Below are positions 56,214 to 64,000 of a stretch of 64,000 nucleotides of DNA, one piece after another (the stretch's first letter is position 1; every line of letters starts with the position of its first letter). The stretch spans positions 104,775 to 168,774 of the forward strand of contig NZ_VOQF01000012.1 of NCBI RefSeq assembly GCF_007994985.1. Direction: 5' to 3'. A model generated the notes under the pieces. It was not told where the DNA came from. It did not search any database and worked only from the letters and a program-made list of their open reading frames with translations. Position numbers and translations under genes: made by a program. The stretch comes from Metabacillus litoralis (GTDB taxonomy: Bacteria; Bacillota; Bacilli; Bacillales; Bacillaceae).

Positions 56214-56260
56214 GGTGCCTGTCACCACCCGAATTTTCTTGTTTCACAAATTGTTCCACA
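56214..56260 (-). repeat. GTGACAGGCACC REP-like element, copy 5
   Basis: GGTGCCTGTCACCACCCG, AATTTTCTTGTTTCACAAAT, TGTTCCACA. It ends 13 bases upstream of the sigma-D -35 element. Confidence 0.8.
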
Positions 56261-56277
56261 GACACTAATAAACAAAA

Positions 56278-56327
56278 CAAAAACAGGAAGGTCGCCATTA
56301 GAGTTGATAGCAAACTTCCTGTTTTTA
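56278..56327 (-). terminator. Terminator-like hairpin downstream of the PAS chemoreceptor gene
   Basis: AAAACAGGAAG and CTTCCTGTTTT pair around about 24 bases, with an A/T tract either side. Between it and the gene end (56328-56559) I see no other feature. Confidence 0.6.
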
Positions 56328-56559
56328 TGAGATTTCCCTCATCCAGTTAACAATCTATCCTGAGTATTTGTCAGGATTTATTATCTATGTTTTTTTTCAT
56401 TCAATAGTTTAAAAGAATCTCTATTTAAATCCACTCTATGTAACATTAACAATCTTCACTAGATAAGCTAATAATGTAATGTGGTTAAATGAATATTCAC
56501 AAATTTAACTCTTTTCTTTAAGTCTCTTAACTTAATATCATGTATAACGAATGATTTTC

Positions 56560-57384
56560 TTACTTAGCATGATTCTCAAATTCTTCAATCGTTCTATTAA
56601 ATTCTGTTTGAGTCTCTGCTACTACCTTTTGTAAGTCATTTGTTATGTTATTAACTTTTTCAACTTCTTTCGTAATATTATCAACATTTGTATTTACATT
56701 TTCTATTGCATCATTTACATTGCCGGCCAACCTTCGTACTTCATCTGCAACAACCTTGAATCCTCGTCCTTGTTCTCCAACACGTGCTGCTTCAATTGCT
56801 GCGTTTAATGCTAGCATATTTGTTTGTGATGAAATATTGCGAATGATTTTAGATACTTCTTCTATCAACTTAGTTTGGCTTTTCAGCGATTCTATTGCTT
56901 GAATTTTTTCATTAGAATTTTCTACAACGATCTTTACTAACTCAGCAGGCATTTCCTTTAATTGAGAAATAATTTTGATTGTGTTATTTTCACGTTCTGT
57001 TATATCTGTTGCAATTTTCAAAACAGCGTGTACATTACCTTCATCATCCAGTATTGGAATATATGTAGCTTCAAGCCAAAGTAAATTCCCTGCTTTGCCT
57101 ACCCTTTGAATCTTTTCTTGAAATTTACTTCCTTTTTCAAGATTTGCCCATAACTCATCATACTCTTTACTGCTTCTTAATTCTGCTGTACAAAATTCTC
57201 GATGATGGATATTTATCATTTCATTCGCACTATATCCCATTGCTTTTGCGAAATGATCATTTACCCATATAACTTTTCTATCAATGTTAAATTCAATCAT
57301 AGCTAAATTAGTTTCTAATGCAGATAATACAGATGTTTCATTTAAAACCTGAGTGCTTACATTACTTCTTGTAGTCCTAATCAT
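56560..57384 (-). CDS. Short soluble PAS chemoreceptor-like protein
   Basis: This 274-residue protein has a PAS/PAC domain (about 20-140; [39 protein letters not shown]). It is joined to a minimal signalling hairpin with tip [41 protein letters not shown] (about 185-225). It has no membrane segment or HAMP, and the signalling coiled coil is far shorter than in full receptors, with no room for usual methylation sites. It may be a cytosolic redox/energy sensor that joins receptor arrays. Confidence 0.85.
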   Translation of the reverse strand: MIRTTRSNVSTQVLNETSVLSALETNLAMIEFNIDRKVIWVNDHFAKAMGYSANEMINIHHREFCTAELRSSKEYDELWANLEKGSKFQEKIQRVGKAGNLLWLEATYIPILDDEGNVHAVLKIATDITERENNTIKIISQLKEMPAELVKIVVENSNEKIQAIESLKSQTKLIEEVSKIIRNISSQTNMLALNAAIEAARVGEQGRGFKVVADEVRRLAGNVNDAIENVNTNVDNITKEVEKVNNITNDLQKVVAETQTEFNRTIEEFENHAK

Positions 57385-57491
57385 AAAAAACTCCTATAAT
57401 AAGATATTTTTATTTCAAGATATATTATAATAGGAATTTTGTCCTATTGTATAGTTTAGATGTTCTATGAAAAGTTATTGACACAAAAAAA

Positions 57492-58196
57492 CTAGATCGT
57501 CATCTTCCAGTTCGAATAAGCTAGCCAGTTTTCTTGTTCTTCATAATCAGGCATTATTTTTCCAACAAGTCGCCAAAAAGAGCGATCATGATTGAGATGA
57601 ACCATGTGACACATCTCATGAACAACCACATAATCAATGACCTTCATAGGTGCCATTGCTAATCTCCAATTGAACGTTAACTGCTGATTTGAATCACATG
57701 TTCCCCAGGTTGTTTTACTATCAGTAATTCGGATCGATCGTGGTTTTTGCTTGAAATTGCTTTGATTAGAAATAATTCTTTTCTCAACTAAAGCTTTACA
57801 TTGTTTATAATAAAATCGTTTTAGCGCTTGTCTTATTTTTTCATCTTCTAGTTGCTTCACATAAATATGTAAAACTTGACCGTCAAATGCTACATTGTCT
57901 TGATCTATTGTTGAATTGTGAGTGATTTTTATAGGATAGCTTTTCCCTAAATAAAGAAAGCTCTCACCATGGTCATACACCTTATCCTTTGGTCCTTGCA
58001 CTTGCTCATTTAGCTCACCTAGCTTTTGTTGGATAACATCCCACTTCTCCTCTAAAACCTGAATAACTTTTTCATCTGGTGTATGTCTAGGAGCCTGAAC
58101 TTCAATCATTCCGTTTTTTAGATAAATGCCAATGGATGTCCGATTTTTGTACTTTATTTCAAAATATAATGTGTTCCCTAAATAATGATGTCTCAT
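57492..58196 (-). CDS. YgjP-like (DUF45) zinc metallopeptidase
   Basis: This 234-residue protein has an HExxH-type zinc site, VVHEMCHMVHLNHDRSFW (about 195-212), preceded by TTWGTCDSNQQLTFNWRLAMAP, the signature of the YgjP/DUF45 M48-like family. Members are predicted metal-dependent hydrolases often linked to DNA modification operons or to general proteolysis; no such neighbour is seen here. AGGTGA precedes the ATG. Confidence 0.9.
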   Translation of the reverse strand: MRHHYLGNTLYFEIKYKNRTSIGIYLKNGMIEVQAPRHTPDEKVIQVLEEKWDVIQQKLGELNEQVQGPKDKVYDHGESFLYLGKSYPIKITHNSTIDQDNVAFDGQVLHIYVKQLEDEKIRQALKRFYYKQCKALVEKRIISNQSNFKQKPRSIRITDSKTTWGTCDSNQQLTFNWRLAMAPMKVIDYVVVHEMCHMVHLNHDRSFWRLVGKIMPDYEEQENWLAYSNWKMTI

Positions 58197-58275
58197 GTTA
58201 TCACCTGTTGTTTTCTATTCAATATGTTTCCTACTAGGCTTCACCATATAAAAGCAAAGCCTATCTACAAATTAA

Positions 58276-59367
58276 CTATTCCCACTTAAACACATAGCTA
58301 GCCAATGCAAATCCTCCAACTAACCAGGCTCCAAGTATGAGAGTTTCTGTACCCAGCTCTAGAAAAGGTGTGCCAATATTCATCGTCTCTCTTAGTGCTG
58401 AGCTTAAATGCGCAATTGGGAGAACCTTAACAATAGGCTGAATAAAATCTGGCATATTGCTTATCGGAAAAAAGACTCCGCCGAGAAATAGCATTGGAAA
58501 CGTAACAAAGCCAGCTATCGGTCCCGCACTTTCCGGATTTTTGGCTATTCCAGCTATAATAAAGCCTAGTGACATAAACGCAAGTGTGCCAAGGACAATA
58601 AAAAAGATTAACGCAAGCCATGATCCTACAACATCAATTTTAAAAATTAGGTTAGCAATTAATACAACTAACAACGCTTGTGTACCGTTTAGAAATAAAC
58701 GAGCCGTTATTTGAGCAGCTATAAAGGTTGATGCTTTCAATCGCGTTCCCTGCATTCTTCGCAAAATGCCTCGTTCACGCCATGCTGAAATTTGCCCTGC
58801 AACTCCGTTCATATTGTTACTCATAATCATCATCGCCACAATACCAGGTACAAGAAAATCAACATATCGTATGTTTAATGCCTCAATTCCAATCTTTTCA
58901 ACTGTCACTAGAGGCTGATAATCAACAAGATCTTTACTATATTGATCAATAATTCCATTTACAACGGTTAAACCAAGCTCTGAGGTTGTTAGGTTTTTTT
59001 CATTATAATAAACAGGTAATGAAAACGGCTTATCAGCATTCTGTAAATTTGCTTCATAGCCTTTAGGAATTTCGATTAAAAGCTGAATATCGCCATTCTC
59101 AATCGCTTCCTTTCCGACATCCTGTTCCTCATACTCAATAACTTCAAGTCCCTCATTTTCATAAAATAACTCTTCTAAATTTTTCGAAGCATCTGATTGG
59201 TCTTTATTTATGATCCCTATTGTTAGTTCTAAAGAATTTCCACCACCAATAAATGAACCAAGTGCGAGCATTAAAATAATCGGGAAAAGAAGAGTAAAAA
59301 ATAAAACTTGTTTATTCCGAGCGAAAATCCGTAATTGCGCTAAAGTTAACTGCCAATATGCTCTCAT
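58276..59367 (-). CDS. ABC-2 type exporter, permease subunit
   Basis: This 363-residue protein has one N-terminal membrane helix (FTLLFPIILMLALGSF), a large extracytoplasmic domain (about 45-170), then five more spans with the ABC-2 motif around GIVAMMIMSNNMNGVAGQISAWRERGILRRMQGTRL. It overlaps the ATPase gene by four bases (ATGA), so the two are translationally coupled. The substrate is unknown: drug, lipid or peptide export are all possible. Confidence 0.92.
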   Translation of the reverse strand: MRAYWQLTLAQLRIFARNKQVLFFTLLFPIILMLALGSFIGGGNSLELTIGIINKDQSDASKNLEELFYENEGLEVIEYEEQDVGKEAIENGDIQLLIEIPKGYEANLQNADKPFSLPVYYNEKNLTTSELGLTVVNGIIDQYSKDLVDYQPLVTVEKIGIEALNIRYVDFLVPGIVAMMIMSNNMNGVAGQISAWRERGILRRMQGTRLKASTFIAAQITARLFLNGTQALLVVLIANLIFKIDVVGSWLALIFFIVLGTLAFMSLGFIIAGIAKNPESAGPIAGFVTFPMLFLGGVFFPISNMPDFIQPIVKVLPIAHLSSALRETMNIGTPFLELGTETLILGAWLVGGFALASYVFKWE

Positions 59368-60290
59368 GATTCTCTTATACTCCTTCCTGTCATCGTGATA
59401 AACACGTCCTCAAGTGTTGCTAAACGAGTTTGAAGGTCTTCAATTTTTAAATTGTGTTCTGTAGATAATTGAATAAGCGATGTTAATGCTTGTTGAAGAT
59501 TATCTGTGTAAAGCTGCACAAAGGTGTCTTTTATGGATACTTTTTCTACAGCTTCCATCTTCAAAAACCACTCTTGCTCTGGTGGATTATTCAGATGAAA
59601 TTCGATTGTACTTGTAGAATGTAGTTTTTTCACTAAATTTGTTGGAGTATCAAGAGCAATCAGCTCACCTTGATCCATAATGCCGATACGATCACATAAA
59701 ACATGTGCTTCATCCATGTAATGAGTGGAAAGCAAAATGGTTTTGCCTTGTTCCTTTAACCGAAGCACAATATCCCACAACGTTCTTCTAGCCTGTGGAT
59801 CAAGTCCTGTTGTTGGTTCATCAAGAAAAACAATTTCTGGATCATGGATAAGCGCTAAAGCAATCGCCAAACGTTGTTTTTGACCGCCTGAAAGACCCTT
59901 AATTCTATCTTTGCGCTTTTCAGTTAAAAGCATATCTTCTATTAAAGTGTCTATGTTAATATTTCTTGGATAAAAGCTTGCATATAAATGCAAAATTTCT
60001 TCTACCTTTAATAATTCAAACAATGAAGTAGACTGAAGCTGAACACCTATAACTTCCTTCACTTTATTTACTTCTTTTTTAACATCAAAGCCTGCAAGTG
60101 TTGCTGTTCCTTCATCTGGTTTCCTAAGACCAACAAGCATTTCGATTGTTGTCGTTTTCCCTGCACCATTTGGTCCAAGTAAGCCAAAGATTTCTCCCTT
60201 TTTCACTTGAAATTGAACACCTTTGACTGCAGTATGAGAGCCATAGCTTTTCACAAGCCCTTGTACATCGACCATTGTTTCATTTTGCAT
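59364..60290 (-). CDS. ABC-2 type exporter, ATP-binding subunit
   Basis: This 308-residue ATPase has Walker A GPNGAGKTT, signature LSGGQKQRLAIA, Walker B VFLDEPTTGLDP and the switch STHYMDEA, plus a C-terminal extension of about 90 residues typical of DrrA-like exporter ATPases (LEDVFITMTGR). ATG 60290 follows GGGGGAGG at seven bases. It is the first gene of the two-gene unit. Confidence 0.94.
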   Translation of the reverse strand: MQNETMVDVQGLVKSYGSHTAVKGVQFQVKKGEIFGLLGPNGAGKTTTIEMLVGLRKPDEGTATLAGFDVKKEVNKVKEVIGVQLQSTSLFELLKVEEILHLYASFYPRNINIDTLIEDMLLTEKRKDRIKGLSGGQKQRLAIALALIHDPEIVFLDEPTTGLDPQARRTLWDIVLRLKEQGKTILLSTHYMDEAHVLCDRIGIMDQGELIALDTPTNLVKKLHSTSTIEFHLNNPPEQEWFLKMEAVEKVSIKDTFVQLYTDNLQQALTSLIQLSTEHNLKIEDLQTRLATLEDVFITMTGRSIRES

Positions 60291-60340
60291 AAACAAACCT
60301 CCCCCTAAATGGTAGTGAACTCACTTTCAGAAAAATGTTC

Positions 60341-60371
60341 AAAAAAGAAACAGCCCTGAAATAGAGCTGTT
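60341..60371 (-). terminator. Terminator of the DUF6526-like gene
   Basis: AACAGC and GCTGTT with a loop, followed by TCTTTTTT on the minus strand. Confidence 0.7.
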
Positions 60372-60385
60372 AGGTTTTAATTTTA

Positions 60386-60814
60386 TTATACGCGATGGTG
60401 ATCTGCGCGCCAATTTTGAACGGACTTTTTAATTTCATCTGGAGATAGATTCTCAGATATTGTTCGCTCAACTAAATCTGGGTACTCATTGTCATCTGCA
60501 AATCGAAGGGCAATTACCTGCTTCAAAGAAAGCTGAGTATCTAAAAACTTCCCTGTTAAACGATAATACCTAAAGTTCTCTTCATTACGAATCACTCGAT
60601 CTTGTAATAATAGACCATATCCTCTAATTTTCACAGCCATTAACAGAATAATAACAGCCATTAGTAAAACGATCGTACTTAAAAACCCTTGGCTAGATAC
60701 ATGTTGAAAAAAATATGTAATCGCTAAAATAAAGATAACAAGTGAAAAAAGGGCAATACCTACGTGAAAAACTGGATCTATCTTTCTATGATTTTGATAA
60801 TTCTGCTGTTTGAT
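60386..60814 (-). CDS. DUF6526-like membrane protein with non-standard (ATC or ATT) start codon
   Basis: The full frame gives about 142 residues: (M)KQQNYQNHRKIDPVFHVGIALFSLVIFI, a second hydrophobic segment, then a soluble part ending ADDNEYPDLVERTISENLSPDEIKKSVQNWRADHHRV. Size and layout fit the DUF6526 family. A strong AGGAGG lies eight bases before ATC 60814 and five before ATT 60817. An in-frame TAG precedes, and the first ordinary start codon (ATG, codon 60659-60661) comes only after both the ribosome site and the first membrane segment. Either a rare start codon is used or the original ATG has mutated and the gene is weakly or not expressed. Confidence 0.65.
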   Translation of the reverse strand: MKQQNYQNHRKIDPVFHVGIALFSLVIFILAITYFFQHVSSQGFLSTIVLLMAVIILLMAVKIRGYGLLLQDRVIRNEENFRYYRLTGKFLDTQLSLKQVIALRFADDNEYPDLVERTISENLSPDEIKKSVQNWRADHHRV

Positions 60815-60839
60815 AATCGTAGCCTCCTACTATTTAGTG

Positions 60840-61598
60840 TGTACACAAATGTACTTTATTCTTAAGTTTACATGATTATGAGTGATTATGTACCATATGA
60901 ATTTATTAAATGTTTGTTAAGTTGTAACATCGTGGTAGTGAAGACCTTTTAAAGATGAAGATCTATCACTTATGGTCTTCATCGAGCTTATGAAGACCTT
61001 TAGTAGCTGCAAACCCTCTTCTTTTGGTCTTCATTGGGCTTAATCCTACCGATGACAAAGGAAAGAATCAGCCTATAATTTAAGAAAATAGTAAAAAACT
61101 TTTTAATGAATGGGAAACTTCAAAAGAAAATTATTAATTATAATAACGCTATTTATAATAAGTAATTAATCTTAACTTTAAGTATAAAAAATAATTTGAT
61201 ATAGCTTTTCTCTCACCTTAGAGCTTCTAAATGATAAACAAGTGCTTGACATTCCTCATACCTCTTACAAAAAAACACCCCACAAAATTGTCCTTTTACA
61301 ATAAACTCCTTCCTCAATATAAATTCTTTTCTCATAATCCCCATTCTCAATTACTACACTTACTATTATTTAAATAGTTAAAGATTAAACTTCTATTATG
61401 ATAAAAAATGCATATATATAATAAGCCAATTCCTATTAAATCCCTTGAGTTTCTTTGAATCTCTCACTTCTAGTAAAACGTGAATTCATCAACAAATACT
61501 AGAGGTCCATTTTAATAGTTTGAATCCGCAAATGATTCTTTATCTAAAAAAATATTACCAAATGAATATTAAAGCTTTCATTTTCTCCAATAGTTTAA
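60840..61598. other. Long gap between the DUF6526-like gene and katG
   Basis: AT-rich, no credible gene. Between 60939 and 61042 the words TGAAGACC and GGTCTTCAT recur in both orientations, including direct repeats GGTCTTCATCGAGCTTA (60974) and GGTCTTCATTGGGCTTA (61026). The remainder (61060-61590) shows only homopolymer-rich sequence. Confidence 0.5.
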
Positions 61599-63867
<2,269 letters not shown>

Positions 63868-63893
63868 AAGATTTTGTCGTAAAGAATGAATAA

Positions 63894-63936
63894 GCACGCA
63901 ATCTCCTGATATATATCGGGGGTTGCGTGCTTTTTT
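63894..63936 (+). terminator. Terminator of katG
   Basis: GCACGCAATCTCC and GGGGGTTGCGTGC form the stem, then TTTTTT. After it, AGTGCCTGTGGTC and ACTGCACTT near the window end recall the repeat words at 45-56 kb and 50.8 kb. Confidence 0.85.
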
Positions 63937-64000
63937 AGTGCCTGTGGTCAAGCCCCCAATAAATAGACACATGTAAAATACGACATTTTACACTGCACTT

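Overview
This is a low-GC, densely coded 64 kb chromosomal segment from a Bacillaceae bacterium. It looks like Bacillus sensu lato, possibly a Metabacillus-like lineage; that is inference from gene content, strong AGGAGG-type ribosome sites, and sigma-D, sigma-B and Pho-type promoter words. No rRNA, tRNA, CRISPR array, prophage or intact insertion sequence was seen. The left end cuts a photolyase gene.

Layout. 0-6 kb: photolyase (partial), MscS channel, a chemoreceptor and a PAS-GGDEF-EAL enzyme. 6-14 kb: a wall-anchored nucleotide phosphoesterase of the YfkN type, a flavodoxin-fold reductase and a three-gene osmoprotectant ABC importer. 14-21 kb: uracil-DNA-glycosylase-like protein, manganese catalase, aldo/keto reductase, YrbG-type antiporter and an SNF-family symporter whose 3' end has been tandemly duplicated. 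21-25 kb: kynU-kynB-kynA (tryptophan to anthranilate) with a divergent TetR regulator and a clear operator region. 25-30 kb: small genes (ywbE, cold-shock protein), three gene remnants, a hydrolase and a DUF421 protein. 30-34 kb: a Cys/Gly-tailed membrane protein and a phosphate-starvation unit, phoX-tatA-tatC, behind a four-repeat Pho box. 34-43 kb: stress protein with a sigma-B promoter, chemoreceptor, MHYT-GGDEF-EAL phosphodiesterase, GH94 phosphorylase and a glutamate-symporter-like protein. 43-51 kb: radical SAM protein, HTH protein, iron alcohol dehydrogenase, methionine gamma-lyase, DinB protein and a GH115-like glycosidase. 51-58 kb: a quinone-oxidoreductase remnant, threonine aldolase, a xylose-type binding lipoprotein co-transcribed with a chemoreceptor, a short PAS chemoreceptor and a YgjP-like metallopeptidase. 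58-64 kb: ABC-2 exporter, a DUF6526-like gene that seems to lack a standard start codon, and katG.

Themes. Phosphate scavenging appears twice (YfkN; PhoX with its own Tat pair), both behind Pho-box-like repeats. Signalling is heavily represented: four chemoreceptors, at least two with sigma-D-like promoters, and two cyclic-di-GMP proteins. A xylan/xylose theme links the GH115-like enzyme with the XylF-like sensor plus chemoreceptor pair.

The most unusual material is non-coding. There are arrays of short words with an exact 20 bp or 21 bp period and a shared end sequence; a REP-like palindrome family with five copies between 45 and 56.3 kb, one of which supplies the C-terminus of the GH115-like protein; and larger structured repeats. 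Five gene remnants show recent local decay.
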